A DNA stretch of 64,000 nucleotides, from the NCBI RefSeq assembly GCF_001640805.2, contig NC_066848.1:24205512-24269511 (forward strand). Reading direction: 5' to 3'. Under the pieces are notes generated by a model that did not search any database, had not been told where the DNA came from, and saw nothing but the letters and a program-made list of their open reading frames with translations. Source of the DNA: Lates calcarifer. Taxonomy: Eukaryota; Chordata; Actinopteri; Centropomidae. The position numbers and the translations under genes were made by a program. Below, one piece after another: positions 11,431 through 22,014 of the stretch. Within the stretch, counting starts at the first letter, position 1, and every line of letters begins with the position of its first letter.

Positions 11431-13413
11431 GAGGAGGTTCATTGAAAATTTGTGTTTTCTTCTTGCTTGTTTGAGTCATTTGGAGGCTGTTTGACTGTGA
11501 AACATGACTTTGTTATCTAAGTTGTTTTTTGTGGACTTATGGACAAAAGGGGAAAAAAGGTGGATTATTGTAATGCCTACTGTATTGTCACTAAAATGTT
11601 ACTTGCAGACCCCTTTTGCACCCACCTCTTATCTTTCAAATAAAGGTGAGAACATGGACAAAGGTGTGATTTCACCAGTTAGAGAAAAAAGTAGGTAAAA
11701 TGATGTAATTTTCAGAGACACAGTACATTTTCTGAAATATAAAATCATCAAACTTTTGAAACTTTGCAAAAAATAATTAATAGCAGCCTTTAAAATCCCA
11801 CAGTGGTCAAATCCTGGTAGAGATTTCTTTAAACAAACCTCCTCTAGTCCGTGACGGGAGGAGTTTACCACACGGCACAATTAGTCTCTGAGCTAATTCA
11901 CAGGTTCTGCCCAGTTCCATGTTCAGTGGCGGTTGAGGGAGATGGGGATTAAAGCAATTCCACAAGTGAGCGTTTTGTGTTAAAACAACATCTGTTCAGT
12001 GTTTTCTCATGGTGAGCTCCCTCAGTTTGGAAAATACAGGGAAATACAGTGCAGTAAAACCTCTGAACAACAGATAAGAAAAAAAGCAAGTCAATCAAAC
12101 AAGGCTTGCTGCTTTTTAAAGTCACAGTTTGTGTCTGTGTGTAGTAATGACAAAGTGCCGCATATGTGTAAAGGTGACAAATGTTCAGGTCCTTTGTTTA
12201 ATTCAAATGTTAAACCTGGCATTTTTGCATGCAACAGGATACCTGTCATCTGTCACCTACAGACTCACCATCAGACTCTGTGGACTTTATTCAGAAAAGA
12301 GCACAAAAGACATTAAACAATAAACGAGGGCTATGAAAACAGTAAACTTGTGAAGCTATAATCACAGAATGATGAGTGAAATATTCATCAATATGGTATA
12401 CAGATACAATAAAAAGAATAAAGCATCACCAAAGCAGTCAAGGCATAAATGAATACGTGACATTATCAGGCAACATCTATCAACATTTTGAAGGCAGTAT
12501 TGGGCAAAAAGGATCCACTGACCAACACTTACTTATGTTTGTTGCTTGCTACACCAGCAGTCATGTTTGTAGTCTTTTACATAAATGTAAAAACACAACT
12601 GCGTCTAGATGTTGATAGATGATGTCACACAGTGATTTACTATCTGTGATGTCATTACTTAACAATTTACATATAAACAAGAATTAAGAAAATGAAAATT
12701 TAAAAAAGACAAAAAACAATTAGATAAAGTCAAACTAAAGTTTACTGAGTAGGTTTATCATTCAATATTATTTTTCAAGCTCCTATGATGTCATCAGTAT
12801 GCACCTAAATATACCTCTAATTTCTCTCCATGAAGGCTGTTGTGCAGACTGAATAAGGAGAAGAATAACAAGAAGTTTAACACTGGAATAAACTCTTATG
12901 GCATTAGAAGAAAAACAAGAGCGGAGGAGTTCCTCAGACAAACAATGGGGATCAATGATTTGTTGCACATTCATGGCGTATTCACAATCCTGGCTGATAA
13001 TTGGTCGAATGAATCTGCTGCTGTTCTCTGCCACTCACTGAATACTGCAAGCACACAGCCACGTGAGAGCACATTTACTGAGAAAGACTGGTGACACTCT
13101 TCAAGGTAGTGAAGCAGAGTTTTGCCCAAAAGTTACTAGAATTGTTGCCAGGCACTTGTAGGTGCACAAATTGCTAAGGGGTCTTAAAAGTTGCCAGACC
13201 TAGTGGAAAAGTTGCCAAGATATTGGCTCAAATTTTCATCAACAATGTCACAACAAAACAATAAAACAGAAAATTCAAACAGATAATCCAGTGTCTTTAA
13301 TTTGGAAACTTTTTCACTTTTTCTTTTTTCATTTTTGAGTAAAACTTTGTCGTTGTTTCTTTTCCTACTTATCATCATCATCATTATTATTATTCTACCT
13401 ATTGTTGTTGTCA
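11431..13413. other. AT-rich non-coding stretch, nothing recognised
   Basis: No supported gene. The longest frame (11999-12316, 105 codons) lacks domain-like composition and has an ordinary AT-rich base content, so I treat it as chance. A short ATC/ATT trinucleotide tract lies at about 13372-13395. Confidence 0.5.
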
Positions 13414-14265
13414 TTTATAACCTCTGTTTAATCAGGTAAGGTTATTAAGATCAAGATCTCTTTTGCAAGAGAGAACACAGCACAGAAGACATGCAAGGAA
13501 TATAAACAGCTGCATGCACAACAAACAAACAGCTTACAAGACACAGCAGACGTATCTAAAAAGACAGAAATTAAAAGTTTAAAGAGGAGGGAAAAGGCAT
13601 TGAGGTGCAAAACTCAGTCATCCCAAGTTTAGGCAGTGTTTACTCCTGGGGTATAAAGAATTAGTAAGTCCTTTGATCTGGTGGATGGTTTTACCTGGGA
13701 AGAGATGTGATACGATGAGGCAACTTTTGCAGAGTAGGAAATGGTTGATAAACAAAGATAATAGAAAAACTTTAAAAGTGTTCCGAAAATTGAGAAAATC
13801 AAGTTTCTGTAACACCTGAGAAAACCACCTACTGATGACGATCATGACGTGATCAAAGGAGACAAAGCAGCTACTAAATGGACCTTGCCCTAAAATTATG
13901 TCAATAGATTAAGGTTCTCCTTTTGTTGTTAGTGAGTAAGCCTATGTATGTCAGTATGACATTTATCACCTGTAGTGAAGAGCACGATCAAGTTGCACTG
14001 AGGGGGAATGGTCAGCATGTGTGTAAATAAAGTGATGGTTTTCAGTCCATTCTGAGACATAGTGAGTAATATATATTGTTTGTATTGGGTATCACCTACT
14101 GTACATGTAGATGCACTAGTAGATCTGAAATATATATAACCATTCTACCATAACCGCCATAACTTAACCATTCAGTGCTTTATAAAGCAACAGTCATATT
14201 TTGAAATCAATTCTCTGACAAACAGGAAGCAAGTGTAAAGATCTAAAAGCAAGACTATACAGTAG
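13414..14265. mobile_element. Decayed large teleost interspersed repeat
   Basis: The left part reads TTAATCAGGTAAGG and then ATTAAGATCAAGATCTCTTT TGCAAGAGAG (about 13445-13475). The right part reads GAAATCAATTCTCTGACAAA followed by CAGGAAGCAAGTGTAAAGA (about 14202-14240). From memory both ends belong to one long repeat of teleost genomes in which 'ATCTCTTTTGCAAGAGAG' opens the element and 'CAGGAAGCCAGTGTAAAG' occurs downstream. The interior is heavily mutated and has no recognisable reverse transcriptase or transposase. Confidence 0.5.
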
Positions 14266-14277
14266 TAGGCTGTGTGC

Positions 14278-14280
<3 letters not shown>

Positions 14281-14313
<33 letters not shown>

Positions 14314-14340
14314 TGGGGTGTGTGTGTGTGGGGGGGGCTT
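14281..14340. repeat. (GT)n tract ending in a G-run
   Basis: About 32 bases of perfect TG, then GGTGGGGTGTGTGTGTG and an eight- to nine-base G-run. It is the complement-type partner of the CA tract at 14425-14464. Confidence 0.95.
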
Positions 14341-14424
14341 TACAGAAGTTCTCTCAGTGTGAATCAGTTTCCCGTGTCATTAGTCTAGATCCACTCTAAT
14401 GATGGTCCCACTGGAGCCGCCACT

Positions 14425-14431
14425 TCACACA

Positions 14432-14462
<31 letters not shown>

Positions 14463-14464
14463 CA
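14425..14464. repeat. (CA)n tract with one CC interruption
   Basis: A CA dinucleotide run of about 40 bases interrupted once by ACCAC. It is inverted relative to the GT tract about 100 bases upstream, so the two could pair as hairpin arms. Confidence 0.95.
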
Positions 14465-14469
14465 TACGC

Positions 14470-14620
14470 ACACATGCTGAAATTCAGTCTGCGTTGAGTG
14501 CGGCAGATATGAGAGGCTGTGGTTGCATATGCGAGCATATGTATGTAAATTCCCTCATTTATGGCATTATCTGGAGGAGGTATTGTCTCTCCAACGTAAT
14601 GTATGACTGCCAGGGAAACA
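14470..14620. promoter_or_regulatory. Candidate conserved non-coding element
   Basis: A unique block just after the CA tract: GTGCGGCAGATATGAG, GCATATGCGAGCATATGTAT (two CATATG E-box cores), then AAATTCCCTCATTTATGGC and TATTGTCTCTCC (SOX-like ATTGTC). It has no microsatellite content. Enhancer role is inferred. Confidence 0.25.
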
Positions 14621-14629
14621 TGAAAGAGA

Positions 14630-14870
14630 CAGAGAGAAAGAGAGGGGCTCATATGCATGCAGAGAACCGATACGCCATAACATATAATGACAGTTCCCGC
14701 ATGTGGAAGAAGAAACAGGGAGGCAAATGAGAAAGAGAATTAGAGAGAAGGTGAGTGAAAAATAGTGAGACAGAGAAAGAGAGAGATGAGAGAAAGAGAT
14801 GGGGAAATTGAAGAGGCATGGAGAGAGCAGGAGAGGAAATGAGGAAGAGTGGAAAAAGAGCGAAATAGGG
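14630..14870. repeat. Purine-rich GA tract (imperfect)
   Basis: Imperfect GAGA-rich sequence on the plus strand. It creates several serine/leucine-rich minus-strand frames, which I do not regard as genes. Confidence 0.7.
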
Positions 14871-15229
14871 CTCAACTGATATAGGACTCAATCTGAACAC
14901 AAATTTTTTGGATTAAAGATTGCTCATATTTTATACCAGTGTGACCAGTTTCAGGCTTGTAAAGGTTTAAAGCCTGTACTGTATTACAGGGGTGTAAGAG
15001 AAAGAGGTGACTGGATGTAGAAAACGGGATGGTGTTAAAAAAGCACAGAGAAAAAAAGGTAAAATGTGTATGCACAGTATATGTGAGCACAGACACGTAT
15101 ATAGGACCATACTGAAAGTGTTGTGTGTGTATATTCTAGGCCTGGATAAAGAGAAAGACATCACCTAGCTTTGAAAAATAGCCAGGTCAGGGAATATGAC
15201 TAGCTCAGCCTTTTAGAAGATCCTGAGTA

Positions 15230-15260
15230 GAGAGAGAGAAAGAGGGAGAGAGAGAGAGAG
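15230..15260. repeat. (GA)n microsatellite
   Basis: Interrupted GA dinucleotide run of about 30 bases. Confidence 0.9.
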
Positions 15261-15990
15261 GCTACAATTCGCTGTTGTGTATTTCAGGTTCAGTCGGATA
15301 TAAAAAGACACACACTCAAAGGCAAAAGTCATTGTGATGTCCAGTTTGGCCCCAATTGGAAATCGAATGATTTATGTAATTATACATTATGCTATTGACC
15401 GGTAAAGCAACATGATGCAACTATTTTATCTTAAAGTAACAGCTTCAGAGTCATTTTGATGGTACACTGATTTGTAATAGGAACACTGATGTCTCTTTCA
15501 TTCCCACTCTGTGCCTCACAGGTCTGTTCTTACACCATGTTACTTTGGTTGAGCAGGTATGATCTCCACCTTAACGTACCAAACGCTGGCATTAAGTGTG
15601 TAACGCTTTACAGTACAATGTTACACACCTAAGACACTAGTTCTATGATTCTTTCTTTCATTTATCAACCCTTTCTATTATTTTTTTTATTTGTCGCTTG
15701 AGTGATTACAGGGGTAGGCTTTGTCTTGTACACTCAGACTCAGATCCAAGCAGAACGTACAGCACCAGAACACAATTAGTCTAGTTTAGCATAGCAAAGA
15801 CTCGATGTATTTGTCTGCCATGATGTCTGCAAGTTTTGCTCAGATTAAAGCAGTGAGGACTGTAAGAACATTGAACATTGCCATTTTAAGCATCGACTCA
15901 ATCCCACTGAAAATGCTTGTGAGAAGTAAAATCTGTATAATGAATTACTAGTAAGTAGCATAAGTTTTATGTCACAAAGTATTTTTTAAG
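15261..15990. other. Non-coding stretch, nothing recognised
   Basis: No gene, repeat family or strong motif cluster was recognised. Confidence 0.5.
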
Positions 15991-15998
15991 AAAATTAA

Positions 15999-16240
15999 AA
16001 AAAAAAAAAAAACAGAATATGTTGTTTGCAAAAGTATTCATCCCTTTTCACTATACTCTTCCAGCAACACTTTCTATTAATCTGAATTTTATCAGATCCA
16101 TTTTATGTTTGGGTTTGAACACAGAAAACTAATGCAAAGAGGATTTGAATGTTAGTTACCTACATGCTCTTGCTTTGAAATCTGGAAATTTTGTCATGGC
16201 ACACAAAAGGTTTATTGTCATTTTGTTGTCGTAGCATAAA
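15999..16240. mobile_element. Possible Tc1-like element end
   Basis: After an A-run, the sequence TTTGCAAAAGTATTCATCCC at 16026-16045 resembles the terminal repeat of a Tc1-like family common in fishes. I could not find the matching inverted end or any transposase, so this is a fragment at best. Confidence 0.35.
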
Positions 16241-16250
16241 ATTGTAATTG

Positions 16251-17739
16251 ATATAAGTAATGATGACTAAGCCATGCCATCTCTCTTAATGTGCATATTA
16301 CATCAAATAAATTCATTTACTCTTACTTCTTACCTACTCCTAAAAATCTGATTTTATCTTGGCCACTATGAGCCAATCATCTTGTTCCTGTCAAAAATGT
16401 TAAACCCTCTCTGTTGCTGTCAGCTGTCATTTCAGTGAGAGATCGATGCAACCCTTCTCCGCCCCATTCACCTCCAGTTTTCATCAGAATCAGCGTCCAT
16501 GGGCACCTCAGCTGACCTCATCAGAGTTCCACTGCACATCAAGCCCTTTCAGATCTTCAGCCATTGCTCTTCACCCCTTCACCAGTACTACCATTACGAG
16601 ATGTCTGGATGCCATCAGGGTATTTTCTGTACAGCTCATGGAATACATGAAATGGAATGTCATGATGGGGTGTAATTGTCAAATTCCTCACACATTTGTT
16701 AATATTTTCTACCCTGCACACTAAAAGCAAATAAATTAATTTATTTTTAATTACTCTTCATGTGTCTCTCTATGTTAGCATCTCCTGATTAAAGTGCCAT
16801 ACCACAACATAAGTTGACATTCAAGTCACAAAGCCCTCTGGCAGTTGTAGGAATTATGAATCACATCATCTGAATTCTTGACAGAGGAATTGAGATGACA
16901 CTGTTGTAGAGCAACAATGTCTATGTAGGGAGGAGGTTGGGGTGGATGAATAGGTCAACAGCATCAGACGTGAACACGGTAGACCATCCAAACAATGATG
17001 TTTCCCTAAACCTAGCCAAGTCGTTTTGCGCCTAAACCTATCCAAACCTTAATCATTGTTTTGTCACATCATAAAACAAATTTTAGACTTTAGACTAAGA
17101 GTGTTTTTTAATGGTTTTGGAAGGTGCAGATGTTGTCCTAAAGAGGGAGGAAGGAAATGATTGTTTCCAGGGTAGCTTAAATATGATAGATGTAGATATG
17201 GTTAACACGATGAAACTGACAAAATAAAAGCTGTGCTAAATCTGTGCAGAGCAGAGTTCAGTAGAGTTCAACTTTTTGAACTCTTGCCCCATTTCACTAT
17301 TGCACCGCTGTACCAATTACAGTCTTGACAGTGCTGATCTTCAAGGGACTGAAATCCAAAACGGTGGATGTTATCGTAATAGGTGCTGCATTAAATATGA
17401 AAGTGCAAGTAGTGTTATCAACTGTCAGCAAATGTCCAGCACCATTTTGTGAGGATACATACTTAGGAGGAGATTCTGCCTTGGGTTTAAGAGCTTTCTG
17501 GATAGGTTTGTTTGACCAGCCTTGACTAAAACCTGACTTTGACTTCTTTACTTTAAGGTGCCATTCATTTGCATGCTCTGTAAGTGTGCAGTGGCAGGTA
17601 GTCAGTCCCTCAACAGAGTGCCTTGAAAGAGCATGCCAGCCTGACATGTTTGCCAGTGTTTACCACTGTGTATGGCACAGCGTGCAGTTTGGACTGTCAT
17701 TCATACTTACACTGTAAATATGGGAAGCAGTGTAGTGGA
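16251..17739. other. Non-coding stretch with one chance-length frame
   Basis: Holds a dispersed repeat piece at 16970-17075 (listed separately). A 116-codon minus-strand frame lies at 17297-17647. It is not low-complexity but matches nothing I recognise; see findings. Otherwise nothing was seen. Confidence 0.45.
16970..17075. repeat. Short teleost dispersed repeat fragment
   Basis: Contains GTTTCCCTAAACCTAGCCAA and GCCTAAACCTATCCAAACCT, the reverse sense of the TTAGG-type repeat pieces at 6793-6895 and 30342-30490. Class unknown. Confidence 0.45.
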
Positions 17740-18190
17740 AGGGATCTGAAAATTACTTCGCCTCGTGCCTCAGTGACGAAATTAATAAACAGAGGCATGG
17801 GAGCGGAACGGGTTTTGACAATGCAAGTCTCTCTCTCCTTCTCGCTCTCGTCACATCCCTTTCTTCTCAGCCCTGCTGTCCTATTTTCCTTTCCCTCTCT
17901 CTCGACTGTGTCCTAATAAGGCTCAATTACACGGAGGTTCTTTCATTCATTATAGGCATGGGGCCTGGCTTCTCTTTGTGGACTCCTAATAAATACTAAC
18001 GCAGAGAAATAGCCAGGGCCCGGGCTTACTTATGAACCCGTTAATAACCGGGTGCCGCTGCCGTGATGAAAACAGCTTTCTCAGCAGCCTGTCTGGTCGC
18101 CACGCAAACACAAACACGCATGAATAGGGGAAAAAAGAGGGGGCTAGAGCTCTAGTTAGCCTCTGAGACAATGCTTCAGCGAACGACAAG
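17740..18190. promoter_or_regulatory. Candidate conserved non-coding block, CpG-containing
   Basis: Two unique parts flank a pyrimidine tract. Part one (17755-17825) holds CAGTGACGAAATTAATAAAC. Part two (17935-18190) holds CCTAATAAATACTAACGCAG, GTTAATAACCGGGTGCCGCT and GATGAAAACAGCTTTCTCAG, with several CpGs and no simple repeat. This texture (TAAT cores, CpG kept in an AT-rich region) resembles deeply conserved enhancers, but conservation is not testable here. Confidence 0.33.
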
Positions 18191-18959
18191 CGCCAGCAAT
18201 TAGCACATCCACGGCGCAGGGATAACCCTATACGTCTTTGTCTGTTTCAATCATGGGGAGACGCCACTCAAGGTAAGAATTAGGGCCAAGGATGCCGTCA
18301 TTTTCCCTTAACCTGTTTTATAGTACTCTATGTAGGTGAATGCATGATAGATTGTTTTTGTCAGCTTATTAAAAGTGATGTTGAATCCGTTGATGGCAAA
18401 GGTTGGAACATACTTGTTGGATCCAGAGGTAGTGGCGATGTGTTTGTGTTTGCATCTGTGTGTTATGGATAGCGTAGAGAAAATGCCCACTCTCACAATT
18501 TATGTCCCTCTCACTCACTTCCTCTCCCATGACAGACCTTGATATCTAATGCAAATCACACTATATACCACAAAAGACTTTCAGCTTGCTTCTGTCCATA
18601 ACATCATTGGTGGATACACACCCCGCCTCTCCACACAACAGCTCAATCTGCCCTCCCAGAGCCTGTACACTGTCATTGGAAATCAGACAGACAGGCTCTT
18701 TATAGCGGTCTTTACGACTCCAACTGAAATAACTGTATTCCCCGGTGGGAGATAAAGTGGTGGTGGGAAATGTAACTGTATACATTTACTACAGTGAGAG
18801 AAGGAGGGAAAGCATACGTAAGATGAGAGATGTCCCACACTGGTCAATCAGAAGGGCTGTATTCATTCAAACCACACTCCCATCTTTCTTGTCCTCTGTC
18901 TCATAAAGCTTTCTCATTCAAGCACATTTCATCTGTCCGTCTCCTTCTCCTCCACGTCT

Positions 18960-19079
18960 CTGCCCATCCTCTCTCTCAGGTTTGAACGCGCAACCATAGC
19001 AGAGATTGCCGTCCGAGGTTGTCTTGCAAGATGAAAGATGGCATGACTGTGGCGCTCGGTGACGATCTCACCCTCCGTG

Positions 19080-19080
<1 letters not shown>
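18960..19080. promoter_or_regulatory. Candidate conserved non-coding element
   Basis: A unique CpG-containing block immediately before a CA/CT microsatellite: TTTGAACGCGCAACCATAGC, then GATTGCCGTCCGAGGTTGTC and TGGCGCTCGGTGACGATCTC. It has no frame of interest. Low confidence. Confidence 0.2.
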
Positions 19081-19110
<30 letters not shown>

Positions 19111-19120
19111 CTCTCTCTCC
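19080..19120. repeat. Compound (CA)n(CT)n microsatellite
   Basis: About 28 bases of CA followed by about 13 bases of CT. Confidence 0.95.
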
Positions 19121-19309
19121 CTCACACCCACGTATGTCCCGCTCTTTCATTCGCTACCGAAATGGTCCCTGTCTGGGCTAATTTACATAATACACTTCTG
19201 ACACCTTTACTTTATTCATCAATCACACCCAGGCAGCTTCTCCAGGTCCGGGCTTTTGTCTGAGCATGTCTGTGGCTGTGTAAGTCTAGGTACAAAAGAT
19301 TAATTTCAC

Positions 19310-19400
19310 AGCTTTTTTTTCCCTCTTCTTCTTCTTCTTTCTCCTCCCTCCTCCTCTGTCCCTCTTCCTCCTTTTCTTTCCTCCCCGCACAGTCCTTGTT
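19310..19400. repeat. Pyrimidine-rich tract
   Basis: T-run at 19312-19320 followed by imperfect TTC/TCC repeats. It gives a lysine/arginine-rich minus-strand frame that I treat as an artefact of composition. Confidence 0.75.
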
Positions 19401-19889
19401 CTCCTCTTCCTTTCTTGTTCATCCCTCTCTTTCATTTCATAGATAGAAACCTTGCAGACTGACAGCAGAGAGATAATGAAAACAACAATGCAAACATTTT
19501 TTTTTTTCTCCTTCAACTCTGGCAGGTTGTATTCCTAGATTCTCCCGACAGTGTATTACTCCTCTCTTTCTCCCTTACCCCCTCCCACTGTCTATCTTTT
19601 CATCCTCTTCGTCATCTGCACCTCCACCATCTGTTTGCAGTTCGTTCTTTTTTTCTTTCATCTTCATCATCCCTCCATACCGCACTTGGGCCGACCAGGA
19701 ACAGATTCCCTGTCAGTCCTCATCCTGCTCTCCTCCACCTGTCCAACACAAGATGCTTCTTTTCTTCCCCTCTTTTACATTTGTTCTTCAAATTTAAAAC
19801 CTGTTTCCAGCATTCTGATGGCGTGAGTGTGAAGTTTTAAAGTGATAAAAAAAAGAAGAAAATAACAAATCATCCTGTGTGATTAAAAC

Positions 19890-20120
19890 AATAAACACAG
19901 TGTGTTGTTTATTAGTTCACTCTGTCGTTATCGACCTGCAAGCGTGCCTCACATTTCAATTACCTGAAATAAATGAAATAGGGCTTGAAAATCTCACGCT
20001 TGTTCGTCGATGGAGATGAGAGGGCAACTGTCGCTCAGATATCAATTTTGAACAGATGGGTTGCCATGAGGGGCCATATCTCCCTTTCAATTAAAAAATC
20101 TGAAACAGTCATTATCTTAA
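19890..20120. promoter_or_regulatory. Candidate conserved non-coding element
   Basis: Unique sequence with GTCGTTATCGACCTGCAAGC (19924-19943), CATTTCAATTACCTGAAATA (TAAT-type core, near 19952), GTCGCTCAGATATCAATTTT (near 20030; the ATATCAAT piece resembles a CUT/ONECUT or HNF6 site), and E-box CAGATG at 20053-20058. No simple repeat. A plus-strand 100-codon frame overlaps it but has no domain. Enhancer role is inferred. Confidence 0.33.
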
Positions 20121-20277
20121 CCGTCATGCAAAAACACACAGATGGGTTTTGTTTGCGTCCATGTCAGACTGAGCCTTTTGTTTTTCCAGTCAAGTTGCTC
20201 ATTGGCCACCAGTGGATGTCTGCGGTTGTAGTGGGCGCCTCCCAGTTTGAAGCAGGCTGCAAAAGAGCTTCTTGCAC

Positions 20278-20304
20278 AAATAAATAAATAAATAAATAAA
20301 TAAA
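20278..20304. repeat. (AAAT)n tetranucleotide microsatellite
   Basis: About six perfect AAAT units. Confidence 0.95.
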
Positions 20305-20469
20305 ACAAGCTGGGTAAATCCAGGTGAGGGAAAGTCTCAGGCCTGCAGTGGCTTTGACCCTGAGGTCAAAACGAAACAAGCACTGAGATTGCACACCTGG
20401 GTGTGCAAGTTCTCTCGACCCCCCTCAGTCTTTGCCCTTGCCCACCCCTCCACCCCCCAAATCTCACAT

Positions 20470-20600
20470 TGTGTGGCATCTGAACCCAGCCAACAGAATA
20501 ATTAGCCCCAGAGGCCAGTTTAGCAGAATGGAAAACAGCATTTCAGTGAGTCTTCTGCACCAAATAGCAGTGGAACTGTGCTGGCATCAATATTGCTTGT
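20470..20600. promoter_or_regulatory. Candidate non-coding element
   Basis: A unique block with GAATAATTAGCCCCAGAGGC near 20495 (homeodomain-like AATTAG) and AGCAGAATGGAAAACAGC near 20522. Weak support. Confidence 0.18.
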
Positions 20601-21584
20601 TGACCCTTTACTTACTTCCCCCACTGTTTGTCAGTTAGAGTCCAAACATGATCCTGCAGTTGTTGTCATTTTAATAGAGACCAAAGATCAAGACCAAAAA
20701 TAACCCGACTCATTTGAAATTCTCATTCACAAAACACACCAGAACACCCTTCAGAACCATTAACTCTAATGAAAAGAATACTCACTACTCAATACTCACA
20801 CTCATCAGATCCCAGAAGAAGAGTAGACAGAAGCAACACTGGAGGATTCAGAGACAGTTTAGGGACTAAGGGAGTGGTTTCATGGTAAGCATTTCATGTT
20901 TTTTTGTGTGCAGTATTCAAAATAATGATAATCATAACACCGCAGTTATTGATTTATTTGAGTTGTTATACAGGACTGATGACCAAAACTAGATATTCAG
21001 ATTTTCTGAACAGGTTTGTGTCTGGTTCTGTGTCAGGCAGGTAACCACAAAGAGTGCATAAGGAGTCATGCAGCGCTTTCAACCACATCTGCTGATGAAC
21101 GTCATGACATGATGCAGTAGACAGCAACATGCTTATGCCATAAACATAAGCTGAACTTTACACTGTGTGACAAAATTATATTTGCCTTATAATGCAAAGT
21201 TGGAGTTTTATATTGTTTTATATTTTGTTTTTAATCCAGTGATGTATTACAGTTAGAATTTGCTGATTTTGTGGCTTCAAGTCCAAGTCCATCCTTCCTT
21301 GCAAGGATAATACAGTTCATCTTATCTCAGAAGTCAGAGTAATCATTATAGAGAAACCTTACTGTCACAGTAGTAGATCTTCTTGCTTTCAATCCCAAGG
21401 ACTTCCCACTTCTCCAAGCAGGTGTTTAGAAGTCTGGGTTAACCCCCCCACCATCACCACACGCACACACTCATCCTTTCCCCGTGGCCCACCACCCACC
21501 CACCCAAACATTTCTCCCCGAAGAAAATTAACACTCTCCTCCCACCCCAGGTGGCGAGGGGAGGGGCAGCAGGGATGGAGAGGC

Positions 21585-21660
21585 GGGGAGGGCGGAGGAG
21601 TGTCGAGAGCCTGATTTATCTGAGCCTGTCAGGCCCTGGGAGGCTTCACTGGGTGTTTAT
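21585..21660. promoter_or_regulatory. Candidate non-coding element next to GT tract
   Basis: GAGCCTGATTTATCTGAGCC (21607-21626; TTATCT is a GATA-type core) followed by TGTCAGGCCCTGGGAGGC. It lies between a C/G-rich stretch and a GT microsatellite. Weak support. Confidence 0.2.
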
Positions 21661-21680
21661 GTGCATGTGTGTCTGTTTTT

Positions 21681-21735
21681 GAGTGTGTGTGTGTGTGTGT
21701 GTGTGTGTTTGGGGGCCGGCTGGGGGTGGGGGGGG
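21681..21735. repeat. (GT)n followed by G-quadruplex-type G-runs
   Basis: GT run 21681-21708, then G-runs of five, five and eight bases at 21711-21735 separated by short loops. This satisfies the four-run pattern for an intramolecular G-quadruplex. Confidence 0.85.
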
Positions 21736-21854
21736 TTCCATGTGTTTACAATGGGTGCTGGGAAAGAAGTGTTTCTCCCACCTTGGCCCCTGGGTTGGCA
21801 CAGCGGAAGCCCCTCTCTGTCTCATTAGGACGTGTGTGTATGTGTATGTGTGTC

Positions 21855-21866
21855 GGGGGGGGGGGG
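21855..21866. repeat. G12 homopolymer
   Basis: Twelve consecutive G after GTGTGTC. Length in the assembly may be unreliable. Confidence 0.9.
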
Positions 21867-21929
21867 TAACGGTGTGACAGTTCAAAGTGACATTCACACT
21901 CCGTTCTTTTTCTCCTGTCCTCCTTCTCA

Positions 21930-21930
<1 letters not shown>

Positions 21931-21962
<32 letters not shown>
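21931..21962. repeat. (CA)n microsatellite
   Basis: Perfect CA run of about 32 bases, inverted relative to the GT run at 21681-21708. Confidence 0.95.
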
Positions 21963-21967
<5 letters not shown>

Positions 21968-22014
21968 AGAGAAAAAGGTGTCAATATGTGACATTAGTCT
22001 TGATGCCTATATAA

